Positions 28,679-37,611 of a stretch of DNA of 64,000 nucleotides are shown in pieces. The stretch lies in assembly GCA_029379225.1 (NCBI GenBank), contig JAQYWR010000001.1:124001-188000 (forward strand). Reading direction: 5' to 3'. Below the pieces are notes generated by a model, which saw only the letters and a list, made by a program, of their open reading frames with translations, had not been told where the DNA came from and searched no databases. This DNA is from Nostoc sp. S4 (GTDB taxonomy: Bacteria > Cyanobacteriota > Cyanobacteriia > Cyanobacteriales > Nostocaceae). The stretch's first letter is position 1, and the number at the start of each line of letters is the position of its first letter. A program made the position numbers and the translations under genes.

Positions 28679-29417
28679 TGTGTGAAATCCTCTCTTTAGC
28701 GGTTTCCAGTTTTAAGGTATTGCAGAAGCTTAGAAAATGAGCAGCTTTTATTTTTGGTAGTTTTATGTCTTTTATAATGAAACATAAAACTTAACATCGT
28801 CATTCTACTACCAAAGTGAAGACAAAAACAAAGTACTCCTCTAATAAGTAAAATCAGTCAAATCGCGAGTATATAATTACTATAAATAAAAATGGCTAAT
28901 ATTTTATATCTGAAGACATACATTGCAATCCGATTTTAAGTACATCAATCGCAAGGCTTATGTTTCCTAGTTCTTTAAGAAGCGGCGGTTTTTTTGTTCG
29001 CGAATCATTCAGGATTGGTATTAAGTAATTAGCAGTTAGCAATTAAAGCTTTAAAAATTCTACCTTTAGTTAGATTAATTGCTATTTAAATAATCAACCG
29101 AAAGCTGGATGATTTAATACTTAAAATAATCTATAATGGAATGGTAATTGCCTTACTAATAAAAATAGCCAAAAATAAATTTATCTAATAGTTTTATTTT
29201 TCTACTGCCTCTAGCTGCAACAATTCTTAGGGAAGGAAAGATAGGATCGGAGTAGGGGAAAAAGGCAAAGGGAAAATGAATAAATTTACCATTAACCTTT
29301 GACAGGAGGCTTCGCCCACCAATATAGATTTCAAGCCTTTGGCTGTAAACGATATTTTCAAAGCGTTTTGGCTTAAGTTGACACCAATGTCCACACCTAC
29401 CCCTTACACCCTGTTCA
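28679..29417. other. Intergenic region with dispersed repeat, no gene seen
   Basis: A 739-bp AT-rich region upstream of sodB. The part 29290-29420 carries a sequence (CAAAGCGTTTTGGCTTAAGT core) of the style seen repeatedly in Nostoc intergenic DNA. The 99-codon frame through it looks like translated repeat. The sodB promoter should lie at about 28690-28850; I cannot name a specific operator. Confidence 0.5.
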
Positions 29418-31025
29418 TTACCACTCAGATAAACGTTGCTGGTAGTAGTTAACAATTTTTGTACTGACTTCAGATACGTCTAAACCATCAGTTTGAACTT
29501 CGATCGCATCCTTCGCTTTTTGCAAAGGGGAAATTTTACGCGTACTATCTTTCCAATCCCGTTCGGCGATGTCGCGTTCGAGCTGCTCTATACTCATTTC
29601 TGGTTGACCATGTTTTTGAAAATCTTGCTGGCGGCGACGTGCGCGTTCGCTTACAGAAGCGGTTAAGAAGATTTTCACTTCGGCATCCGGGAAGACATGG
29701 GTACCGATGTCCCGACCTTCAGCTACTAAACCACCTTTTTTACCCCAGCTTTGCTGTTGTTTAACTAGTGCTTGACGTACAGCGCTTTGTGCAGCGATCG
29801 CCGATACTTGGGATGTAACCTCAATCGTGCGAATTGCCTGGGTAACATCAGTACCGTTAATCCAAACCCGCACAGCAAATTGTAAATCCTGGGTGGGAGT
29901 CAGTTCAATATGACACTGGCTAGCTAATTCGGCGATCGCACACTCATCGTCAATGGCAATACCCTTTTGCAGTACTAACCAAGTCACAGCTCGGTACATT
30001 GCTCCTGTATCTAAATACACTAGATTCAGCTTTGCTGCCACTTGACGCGCCACTGTGGATTTCCCAGCACCGGCCGGGCCATCAATGGCAATGATGGGTT
30101 GACGATCGCGCAAAATAATATTGTCAATCAAACGTGTAGAACCCAGACGAGCTGCGATCGCCAGCATTCCTTCCTCCTGAACTTTTTCTAAAGACATCAA
30201 CGTAGTCGGTTCAACCAATTCAATATATTCCACTAAAAGCGTGCTGACCATTGTCAGTTCTTGCTGTACTATTGCTATCAACTTGTTGCGATCGCGAAGT
30301 CCTGCCCGAAAAGCAGTTTCAGCTTTTTGCAAGCCGCGATACAGCACTGCCGCTTGCTGTTTTTCTGTTGCAGTCAAATACTGATTACGAGAACTTAAAG
30401 CAAGACCTGATGCTTCGCGTACTGTTGGACAAGCAACAATTTCTATTGGCAAATTCAAATCAGCTACTAGCCGCTTAATAATTGCCAGTTGCTGACCATC
30501 CTTTTGACCGAAGTAGGCTCGGTCAGGCTGTACCAAGTTGAAAAGCTTAGTCACAATCGTAGCGACACCCTGAAAGTGACCCAGCCGAGAACGACCACAC
30601 AAGCCAGATATCATAGCAGATGGGGGGATAACTTGTGTAACCTTTGATTCTTGTATACTTTTCTGGGGTACTGCGATTTCTTCCGGAGTCGGCACAAAAA
30701 TTGCATCTACCTCAGCTTGGGAGCAAAATTGTTGGTCTTGCTCTAGAGTGCGGGGGTAACGTTGATAATCCTCATTAGGGCCAAATTGCAAGGGATTGAC
30801 GAAAATACTGACAATCACCGTGGAATTTTCTTGCCGCGCCCGTTGGATCAAGCTTAAATGACCTTGATGCAAATTCCCCATTGTCGGCACCAGACCGACT
30901 GCTGTCTGATGCCAGCTATTTATCTCATCTAGTGCCAGATTTTCTGTAACCCCAATCAGCTTGTTTTGCAAGCAGCGTCTAGTCAAATAACAGCGTAAAG
31001 CTGCAACTGTTGTCAGCAGGCGCAC
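29418..31025 (-). CDS. panC/cmk: Bifunctional pantoate--beta-alanine ligase / cytidylate kinase
   Basis: 535 residues with two enzymes fused, as is normal in cyanobacteria. Residues about 1-290 are PanC (VGLVPTMGNLHQGHLSLI, ATIVTKLFNLVQPDRAYFGQ, SSRNQYL), which makes pantothenate for CoA. Residues about 305-535 are Cmk (P-loop IDGPAGAGKSTVARQ, YLDTGAMYRAVTW, AEGRDIGTHVFPDAEVKIFL), which phosphorylates CMP and dCMP. Start is GTG at 31025, giving MRLLTTVAALRCYL, as in related cyanobacterial proteins. The linker is short and no residue of the nucleotide sites seems missing. Confidence 0.95.
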   Translation of the reverse strand: MRLLTTVAALRCYLTRRCLQNKLIGVTENLALDEINSWHQTAVGLVPTMGNLHQGHLSLIQRARQENSTVIVSIFVNPLQFGPNEDYQRYPRTLEQDQQFCSQAEVDAIFVPTPEEIAVPQKSIQESKVTQVIPPSAMISGLCGRSRLGHFQGVATIVTKLFNLVQPDRAYFGQKDGQQLAIIKRLVADLNLPIEIVACPTVREASGLALSSRNQYLTATEKQQAAVLYRGLQKAETAFRAGLRDRNKLIAIVQQELTMVSTLLVEYIELVEPTTLMSLEKVQEEGMLAIAARLGSTRLIDNIILRDRQPIIAIDGPAGAGKSTVARQVAAKLNLVYLDTGAMYRAVTWLVLQKGIAIDDECAIAELASQCHIELTPTQDLQFAVRVWINGTDVTQAIRTIEVTSQVSAIAAQSAVRQALVKQQQSWGKKGGLVAEGRDIGTHVFPDAEVKIFLTASVSERARRRQQDFQKHGQPEMSIEQLERDIAERDWKDSTRKISPLQKAKDAIEVQTDGLDVSEVSTKIVNYYQQRLSEW

Positions 31026-31119
31026 AAAAATACCCCTAGTTCTCTCATCCCTCCCCCGTTAGTTTATATCTGAAATAGAGGAGATGGTTGAACTAGGGGA
31101 ATTAAAGTAATGGGCATGG

Positions 31120-31257
31120 GGCAAACAGGGAGTGTGGGGAGTGTGGGGAGAGAGGAGGGATGGGGGAGTGTGGGGAGAGAGGGGGGCAAGATTTCTTCCC
31201 CATCCTCCCACACCTCCCTATCTCCTCATCTCCCCATCCCCCCAGTCCCCAGTCCCA
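31120..31257. repeat. Purine-rich tandem repeat with pyrimidine-rich mirror
   Basis: 31128-31192 is a G-rich tract with two copies of a unit reading GGGAGTGTGGGGAGAGAGG. It is followed by a C-rich tract (31196-31257) that can pair back on it. The whole separates rlpA from panC. Several overlapping frames here are composition artefacts. Confidence 0.65.
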
Positions 31258-32367
31258 TTATTTCTCCAAAACCTCAATATGTACTGGTGCAACGCCACTA
31301 CCCATCATTCCCAGAATTCGAGCTGCGCCAGCAGACAAGTCAATGATTCGACCGCGAATGTAGGGGCCTCGGTCATTAATCCGCACAATGACAGAACGAC
31401 CATTGCGGGTGTTGGTCACACGGACTTGTGTACCGAAAGGTAAGGTACGATGGGCGGCAGTCATTCCTTCTGGGTTGAACCTCTGACCGCTAGCAGTACG
31501 ATTGCCAGAACCGTCATAGCCATAAAAAGAAGCCATACCTCTGAAGCTGATTCGGACTCCCCCGACGGTAATCTCTCGGGGTAGCTTAGGTATTGATACT
31601 GGCTGACGCACTGGCATATTTGCAATCTCGCTTAAGGGTGATGCATTGCCTAGTAGTCTCCGCAAGCGATTGGTTGCTTGCAATGCATCTTGGGCCAGAT
31701 TGTTGGTGGTATCTGCTAATCGCGTATCTTGATTGATTTCTACTAATTCTTCACCGTTAACTTTGATTGTATAGCGATCGTCAGATCCTCCTTCTACAGG
31801 GAAGCTCTTGTTTTGAGCAACATTTGCAACTTTAGATTCACCCCCTGCTTTCCAACTGACGGTAATCTGACTCGCATCTACATTTTCCCGATTCAACTGG
31901 TTAATTTTAGCTGCTATTACACCAGCTATCTCAACTGGGTCATTATCAACAGAACTAATCTGATTATTTGCTCCAGCTACATTTCCAATACTCGCCGATG
32001 AAGGTGAATTGCTACTAATAAGGGCGTATGATTGTACGCCCTTGATTTCGTTTATTGCACCAACTTTTTTATTCTCAACATTGGTATCTGATACAGAACT
32101 CACAAAGGTGAGAACGGGAATATTTTTGATATAAAGGGTTGCCGCCTTACGTCCTCCAATGTTGTAAGGATGAATTTGTGTAATCACAGCATCCAAGGTT
32201 TGTTCCCCTGCTCTTGATTTGTACTCTCCCACTTTCACTACATCAGAAGCAGGTGATTTTTGAGAAGCTAGTGCATTTCCCTTGGTGGTTTGAGTGCAGC
32301 CAACTGTGGGTATTCCCAAAACAGCTAGAGACAGAGCAACAATAGTCCAAAAATGTCTTTGATTCAT
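31258..32367 (-). CDS. rlpA: Septal-ring lytic transglycosylase RlpA family lipoprotein
   Basis: 369 residues. The N-terminus is a lipoprotein signal with lipobox TVGC and lipidated Cys24. The middle (about 40-265) is a cyanobacterial extension without a named domain. The C-terminal about 95 residues form the double-psi beta-barrel of RlpA ([33 protein letters not shown] and [20 protein letters not shown], with the catalytic-type Asp of NDRGPY). RlpA proteins cut naked glycan strands of peptidoglycan. Acts in the envelope. A leader of more than 150 nt with a strong hairpin lies upstream. Confidence 0.9.
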   Translation of the reverse strand: MNQRHFWTIVALSLAVLGIPTVGCTQTTKGNALASQKSPASDVVKVGEYKSRAGEQTLDAVITQIHPYNIGGRKAATLYIKNIPVLTFVSSVSDTNVENKKVGAINEIKGVQSYALISSNSPSSASIGNVAGANNQISSVDNDPVEIAGVIAAKINQLNRENVDASQITVSWKAGGESKVANVAQNKSFPVEGGSDDRYTIKVNGEELVEINQDTRLADTTNNLAQDALQATNRLRRLLGNASPLSEIANMPVRQPVSIPKLPREITVGGVRISFRGMASFYGYDGSGNRTASGQRFNPEGMTAAHRTLPFGTQVRVTNTRNGRSVIVRINDRGPYIRGRIIDLSAGAARILGMMGSGVAPVHIEVLEK

Positions 32368-32423
32368 GCGTCCAATTTTAAAGCGACTGTAGAACTTAAG
32401 AGAACTTAAGCCTTATAATTCGC

Positions 32424-32446
32424 GGGATTTTCACCAGTGAATTCCC
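32424..32446 (-). other. Strong inverted repeat in the rlpA leader
   Basis: GGGATTTTCAC (32424-32434) and GTGAATTCCC (32437-32446) form a stem with one bulged base, about 60-85 nt upstream of the rlpA start. It sits in a leader that contains further short inverted repeats (GAACGAGTTC). The RNA class is unknown to me. Confidence 0.4.
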
Positions 32447-33246
32447 TTCAGCAAAACTCGAACTCGTTCCGCCTTCACTTTTTTTTTGTAACTGCAACAG
32501 ACTAGCATGAACCTTTTGGCTTGGGGATCAGGGTTTTAGCGTAATTATAGATAACTTTATCCAAATCAAATTGCTATTTTCAGGGTGAAACCTTTCTCAA
32601 ATGCGGATTTGGGCTGTGTAACGTTTTTTTAGGTAAGTCAAAAATTTCTTTAGAAAACTTTGCATTTTTTGTGAACCAAACTCACAAAACCTTGCTTACA
32701 TCAGTTTCCAAGGCTAACAACCCTATTTGTAGTCTATAAAACATAATTTTTGGTAAGTTACTGAGAAAAATAAATATGATTTTAATTAAAAGACATCGGC
32801 ATAAATACTCAAAATTACTTATTTAATTAAATCTTTAGATTTGAGTACAAATAAGTTGTTATCGGAGTTAGATATAAAATAGTCATGTAAATCAGTTGAA
32901 GTTTACTATCCTTTTTTTGAAGTTTTTTCTAGCTAAATTAACCATGACTTGTATTATCTCTAACTAAGTTTAACTGAGTGATTTATATAACTTTCTATAT
33001 CAGTATTGCTGTGTATAAAAAAAAGAATAATACGCAAGCGAACCTTTTTTATAATTAATGCTAAAAAAATTAGAAAAACTTGGCGATCGCTTCTAAATAA
33101 TTATTATTTTGTAATAAAAAGCACACATAGTGTTTTGTAGTTTAAGTAGTTAATCGAGTATAAATAGGCAATGGGCAATAAAGAAAGATAAATTGCCTCT
33201 TGCCTTAAGGTATACGGTATTTTTCAGGCAATCAAATTCAATCGCG

Positions 33247-33373
33247 ATATACAGCAGTTTGCAACTAAATAAGGTACAAAACGTAGGACTCACGTATCAA
33301 ATATAAAGAGTTTCTGCCTCCTGCCTCAAAATCTTTAACTTTGTACCTCATGTAAAAGAAAAGTGCTGTATAT
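33247..33373. repeat. MITE-like element with ATATACAGCA terminal repeats
   Basis: ATATACAGCA (33247-33256) is mirrored by TGCTGTATAT (33364-33373). A second nested pair AGGTACAAA / TTTGTACCT (about 33272-33280 and 33340-33348) makes imperfect terminal repeats of about 35 bp around a 127-bp element. It encodes nothing. No target duplication is evident. Confidence 0.6.
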
Positions 33374-33470
33374 ACCAGGTATTTCGTAAAATGCTATCAG
33401 CCTCATAGTAAACCAAGTAAATTCAGGAGATTTAGAAATAGACTCGTCATTATTAACTGTTCTCAACGAC

Positions 33471-34394
33471 TTGCATTCCCAGTACAAGTCATTGGGTGAG
33501 GGTGCAGTAGCGAATTACATTCCAGAACTGGCAAAGGTAAACCCAGACTTATTTAGTATTTGCATTGTCACTGTAGATGGTCAGGATTATAAAGTCGGGG
33601 ACTGGGAACAGTTCTTTACCATTCAATCGATTTCCAAGGTATTTGCTTATGGACTTGCCTTAGAAGATCATGGACGGGATTATATTGTGACGAGAGTTGG
33701 TGTCGAACCGACGGGGGATGCATTCAACGCGATTATTTTGGATGAGCAATCGAAGCGACCTTATAACCCAATGGTAAATGCTGGAGCGATCGCCACTACT
33801 AGCTTAATCAAAGGATCTGCTCCTACCGAACGGCTCAACCGGATGCTGGAGATGTTCCGGCGATATATTGGCCGCGATGTGTTCGTTGACATTTCAGTTT
33901 TTACCTCAGAGCGCAGTACCGGACATCGCAACCGCGCAATGGCGCACCTGATGCTCAACTTTGGCATGATTGACCAAAATATCGAACAAGCGCTGGATCT
34001 TTATTTTCAGCAGTGTGCTGTACTGGTGAATTGCCAAGACTTAGCAGTGATGGCTGCTACCCTGGCTAACAGAGGTATTAACCCGATTACCAAAGAACGG
34101 GCAGTAGATAAGCGTTACATCAAAGATATTTTGAGTGTGATGTACACCTGTGGCATGTACAACTTTGCGGGTGAGTGGGCTTATAAAATTGGTATTCCGG
34201 CGAAAAGCGGAATTTGTGGTGGGATTATTGCCGTTGTACCGAATAAGATGGGCATTGGCGTATTTTCGCCGCCACTGGATGCGCGTGGTAATAGCGTGCG
34301 GGGAGTAAAGGTGTGTGAAGAACTTTCCCAGCGTTTGAGTTTACATTTATTTGATTGTTCTGGTGAAAACAGAAAATTAGGAACTGAGGAATGA
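33471..34394 (+). CDS. glsA: Glutaminase
   Basis: A serine-dependent glutaminase converting glutamine to glutamate and ammonia. The catalytic Ser-x-x-Lys is in [53 protein letters not shown] and [20 protein letters not shown] are conserved. From TTG 33471 it has 307 residues, but this start cuts the first helix: the frame upstream reads [20 protein letters not shown] and is open back to a stop at 33387. The only site with a good Shine-Dalgarno (AGGAG, 33425-33429) is followed 8 nt later by ATA at 33438, not ATG. The true start may be that ATA. Function is certain; start is not. Confidence 0.9.
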   Translation: MHSQYKSLGEGAVANYIPELAKVNPDLFSICIVTVDGQDYKVGDWEQFFTIQSISKVFAYGLALEDHGRDYIVTRVGVEPTGDAFNAIILDEQSKRPYNPMVNAGAIATTSLIKGSAPTERLNRMLEMFRRYIGRDVFVDISVFTSERSTGHRNRAMAHLMLNFGMIDQNIEQALDLYFQQCAVLVNCQDLAVMAATLANRGINPITKERAVDKRYIKDILSVMYTCGMYNFAGEWAYKIGIPAKSGICGGIIAVVPNKMGIGVFSPPLDARGNSVRGVKVCEELSQRLSLHLFDCSGENRKLGTEE

Positions 34395-34455
34395 AAAGTG
34401 GGAAAGATGAAGGGAGCAGGGAGTTCTTAGCAGAGGGGAAATTTGATAATGCCTA

Positions 34456-35139
34456 TTACCGCTGAATCTGCTGAAGAAGGGCTTGCGTTTGCTGATACTT
34501 CTGGCTGTCTCCTTGCTGTTGAAACAGACTTGCAGCTTGTTGTAAATCAGTAATAGCGCTTTTGCGATTGCCTAAAGCATATTCAGCAAGTCCCCGGTTG
34601 CCATAAGCATCAGCTAAATTGGGATTGATTTTTAGTGCTTGGTTAAAATCAGCGATCGCCAGCTTGTGATTTCCCTGCCTATAATTTAAAAACCCCCTAT
34701 TATAGTAAGCATCCACAGACTTGGGATCGATTCTCAGAACTTGGTTAAAGTCGGTAATCGCAGCTTGAATGTTTCCTAGTTCTGCATGAGCAGTTCCCCG
34801 ACTGTTGTAAGCATCTATATGGTTGGGATTTAGTCGCAGTGCTTGATTGAAATCAATAACGGCTGCTTTAAAGTCTTTTAATTGAGACTTTGCCAAACCT
34901 CTCAGGCAGAAACCTTCGTAGTAGCTAGGATTTAACTCTACTACCCGGCTAAAATCCTCTATTGCGCCGTAGAAGTTGCCTTGCTCAAGCTTTTGTACAC
35001 CCTGGTTATAGTATTGTTGAAAATTTATTTGTTGGCTGCGCGTTGGTTGTTGCTGTGCAGCGTGGACAGCAACAGGTATTCCACTCAATACACTACTCGT
35101 TATTCCCAGGATGACAACAGTTTTTTGAATGTAATTCAT
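34456..35139 (-). CDS. Exported TPR-repeat protein
   Basis: 227 residues. A signal peptide (about 1-27, cleaved near VHAAQQQ) is followed by five consecutive tetratricopeptide repeats (about 40-210), each near YYNRGFLNYRQGNHKLAIAD with N-P-x-x-x-A-Y/F spacing. These form a superhelical binding surface for another protein. Such short periplasmic TPR proteins are numerous in cyanobacteria and the partner is unknown. Convergent with the glutaminase gene, 61 bp away. Confidence 0.88.
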   Translation of the reverse strand: MNYIQKTVVILGITSSVLSGIPVAVHAAQQQPTRSQQINFQQYYNQGVQKLEQGNFYGAIEDFSRVVELNPSYYEGFCLRGLAKSQLKDFKAAVIDFNQALRLNPNHIDAYNSRGTAHAELGNIQAAITDFNQVLRIDPKSVDAYYNRGFLNYRQGNHKLAIADFNQALKINPNLADAYGNRGLAEYALGNRKSAITDLQQAASLFQQQGDSQKYQQTQALLQQIQR

Positions 35140-35743
35140 AGCTTGACTTTCTCCTTGATAAATATATCAAGACAGATGCACGGGATTATTTTTGACTAAA
35201 TCTATCCTAAGCGGTTTAAAGCTAGAAACCCAATTAACTAGCGAACAGTCTGTTGAGTAGAAGCGCAAAATGCTTGAGATTTTTGGAGTTGATGACAGAT
35301 GACTGTTGACTGATGACTCTTAACAGTGGGATATTTGGCGTTGCCGAATCGAGGGATAAAATTTATATTTTGAAATCCAAAGCTCTTTATCCTCTCTGCG
35401 TCTTTGCGCCTCTGCGTGAAAAAATCATCCCATAAATCAGCAACGCCGGATATTTTTTATTTCTCAATCTGTTAGAACACTTGATACATTATTCTTTTGA
35501 GCTAAAGACCTGTTTCGGCAAAAAGTTAAGTGTAAATGGGTATAACAAGTAAAAATGCTAGATGATATTCAGGCGATCGCTGTTAATCACAGTTGTGAGA
35601 CTGATTTTTTTGCAGGGCTGAAACCTTTGTTTTTATGTAGGTTTTTGAAAGTTTGCTATTTACTGACTGTAGTATTATTATCGATAAAGGGGAGATGTCT
35701 AGAATACGCTACGCATGGCAGCTGATACTATTTGCTAAAAATA
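35140..35743. other. Intergenic region carrying a MITE copy
   Basis: A 604-bp spacer. It contains heptamer repeats at 35290-35317 (TGATGAC, AGATGAC, TGTTGAC, TGATGAC) and a complete miniature element at 35337-35447. I see no gene in the remainder (35460-35743). Confidence 0.6.
35337..35447. mobile_element. Miniature inverted-repeat element, copy A, with 8-bp target duplication
   Basis: The 111-bp element starts GGCGTTGCCGAATCGAGGGA and ends with the near-reverse complement (TCATCCCATAAATCAGCAAC then GCC). The 8 bases GGATATTT directly precede it (35329-35336) and directly follow it (35448-35455), a perfect target-site duplication. It has no coding capacity, so it must be moved by a transposase encoded elsewhere. 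A second copy lies at 60126-60286. Confidence 0.88.
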
Positions 35744-37447
35744 TTATAAATTCCTTGGTATCGTCTTAAATTTATCCACTGAACCTAGAGAATAATCTTC
35801 TAATTTAAAATCAGCAAAGGGCTTTTTTTCTAACCTATTTCGTAGAGCTTCATCTATAATTACATCTGTTGATTCTTTTTTGACACCAATAATTATAATA
35901 CTTCTTTGATATGTAGTTAAATCTTGATTTGCTTGACAATCACTCCGTTGAAATTGACCCAAGTTTAATAAGCGATAGCTTTTGATGCTTGGTTGATTAA
36001 TAAATATTTGTTTTACTAAAAGCTGTGTTTGTACGGCTCGTTCTAAAGCTATACGTTGTTGAAATTTTATATTATCCTTACAAGAAGTTGTACCTACAGA
36101 GATAATCTCACCAGAATCTTCCATTATATTCTGTAGACCTTCTTGTTCTAGATTCAACTTTAATAGGTTAAGACTAATAATTTGATCGTTATATTTAATT
36201 TGAAAATTGCTCCCCACAACCCATTTATATTGTACTGATAAAACAGCTATGTTAAATTTAGCAATTCTTCCCTGACTATCTTTACCTTCTTTATAGGGAA
36301 AATAATCAATATTACCTTTTTTTTCGGGAAGTTGCCCGTAATTTTGGATCGAAGAACTATTTGATGTCTGCGTCGCTAGAACAACTATACTAAGTAATCC
36401 TAAAACCAATAGTAATGCAGCAAAAAGTCCGAGTAGTGGTACTTTTCTGTGCTGACTATTGAAATTGGACAAAGTTGGAGTAATTGATGGTAACTGTTCG
36501 AGTTCAGAATTATTTATAAAATTAATTTTTGAAGTATTAGTTATTATTAGTTGATTTTCAATTTCTTCTAATTCCTGCAAAATTTCCTGGGCATTAGTAG
36601 GACGCTTTTCTACATCCGCTACTATCAGCCAATCAATTAAATTTAATAGTAAAGGTGAGATATCGATGGTGTGATTGCGCCAGTACAACAAATTTTGTTG
36701 GACATCATACATATCTAAGGGATGGTTTCCTGTGAGCAAAAACACAAAAGTGCGTCCCAAGGCAAAGAAATCTGATTGTGGTACACCTTGACCATTCATT
36801 TGTTCTGGGGCGCTGTAACCAGATGACATAAGTGCTGTCATTCTAGGGCTGTCGCTGAGTTCTTCTGGATAGGTTTTGCTGATTTTATAGGCGGTGCCAA
36901 AATCAATGATTACTAATTGCCCATCGGGTTTAATCATAATATTGGATGGCTTAATATCTCGATGCAGGTATTGTTTGCCATGTACTAAATCTAAAATTTC
37001 TGTTAACTGTTTTAACCAGGCGATCGCTTGTTCTTGGGAAATGGGACAATTCTGCTGCTCAAACCATTCTTCTAAGTTGTACCCGTCGATTTTTTCCATT
37101 GCAATGCAATGCAATACTAAACCATTTCGAGTTTGATATTGGAAGTAACTATCTTCCTTAGGAATACCGGGATGGTTCAGTTTTAGAAGGACAGTTAACT
37201 CTTGCTGAAATAGTTCTACTGCTTGGGGATCGCTTGATAAATCTTCTTTGAGTATCTTGAGGATTTTGGGGGTATTTTGTTCGTATGCCTCGTAAACTTT
37301 ACTAAAACCTGTTTCGTCATTCAACAGACACTTCACCCGATAACGCCCTAGCAATTCCAGATGAGAACCACAACTTTGACAAAAACGGTTTTGATGATTA
37401 TTTGGGTGATTTGGTTTCGGGCAAAGGGGATTAATACAAAGGCTCAT
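35744..37447 (-). CDS. 4-Cys zinc-ribbon serine/threonine protein kinase with transmembrane and C-terminal sensor part
   Basis: 567 residues. The N-terminus has four cysteines (C4, C9, C23, C26) forming a zinc ribbon. The Hanks kinase domain (about 33-292) has HRDIKPSNIMIKPDG, IIDFGTAYK and SSGYSAPEQMNG, so the catalytic and magnesium-binding residues are present, but the glycine loop reads CLLNDETGFSKVYEAYE and lacks the normal GxGxxG. One membrane helix (about 337-360) leads to a C-terminal domain of about 190 residues, presumably on the other side of the membrane, of no family I can name; its EIISVGTTSC and RIALERAVQTQLLV parts faintly recall OmpA-like folds. Confidence 0.88.
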   Translation of the reverse strand: MSLCINPLCPKPNHPNNHQNRFCQSCGSHLELLGRYRVKCLLNDETGFSKVYEAYEQNTPKILKILKEDLSSDPQAVELFQQELTVLLKLNHPGIPKEDSYFQYQTRNGLVLHCIAMEKIDGYNLEEWFEQQNCPISQEQAIAWLKQLTEILDLVHGKQYLHRDIKPSNIMIKPDGQLVIIDFGTAYKISKTYPEELSDSPRMTALMSSGYSAPEQMNGQGVPQSDFFALGRTFVFLLTGNHPLDMYDVQQNLLYWRNHTIDISPLLLNLIDWLIVADVEKRPTNAQEILQELEEIENQLIITNTSKINFINNSELEQLPSITPTLSNFNSQHRKVPLLGLFAALLLVLGLLSIVVLATQTSNSSSIQNYGQLPEKKGNIDYFPYKEGKDSQGRIAKFNIAVLSVQYKWVVGSNFQIKYNDQIISLNLLKLNLEQEGLQNIMEDSGEIISVGTTSCKDNIKFQQRIALERAVQTQLLVKQIFINQPSIKSYRLLNLGQFQRSDCQANQDLTTYQRSIIIIGVKKESTDVIIDEALRNRLEKKPFADFKLEDYSLGSVDKFKTIPRNL

Positions 37448-37479
37448 GACTGGCTAACTGGAAAGTGGGGAGTGGAGGC

Positions 37480-37514
37480 TAGGGACTAGGGACTGGAGAC
37501 TAGGGACTAGGGAC
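37480..37514. repeat. Heptanucleotide tandem repeat (STRR type)
   Basis: Five 7-bp units: TAGGGAC, TAGGGAC, TGGAGAC, TAGGGAC, TAGGGAC. Short tandem heptamers are a known feature of heterocystous cyanobacterial genomes. It lies in the short spacer between the 4-Cys kinase and the hydrolase. Confidence 0.85.
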
Positions 37515-37611
37515 TAGAAAATAAATTAGCTATACTTTGCCAGTACCCAATCCTTAGACATCGCTCATCTTAATTCTTCTATTTCTGTGGGATAATCCCG
37601 TCTAATAATCA

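Larger units (their letters stand above)
32368..33437. other. Long divergent intergenic region with repeats
   Basis: 1070 bp between divergent rlpA and glutaminase. It holds the rlpA leader with an inverted repeat (32424-32446), a minus-strand ATAGCAATTTGATTT motif (32561-32578), AT-rich DNA with no gene (32580-33200), and an inverted-repeat element at 33247-33373. Confidence 0.6.

Noticed and set aside
29156-29455. 99-codon minus-strand frame downstream of panC-cmk
   Set aside because: It overlaps the panC-cmk end, and its middle is a dispersed intergenic repeat; not a convincing protein.
31110-31443. Three overlapping plus-strand frames near rlpA
   Set aside because: They arise from the purine/pyrimidine tract and lie antisense to rlpA.
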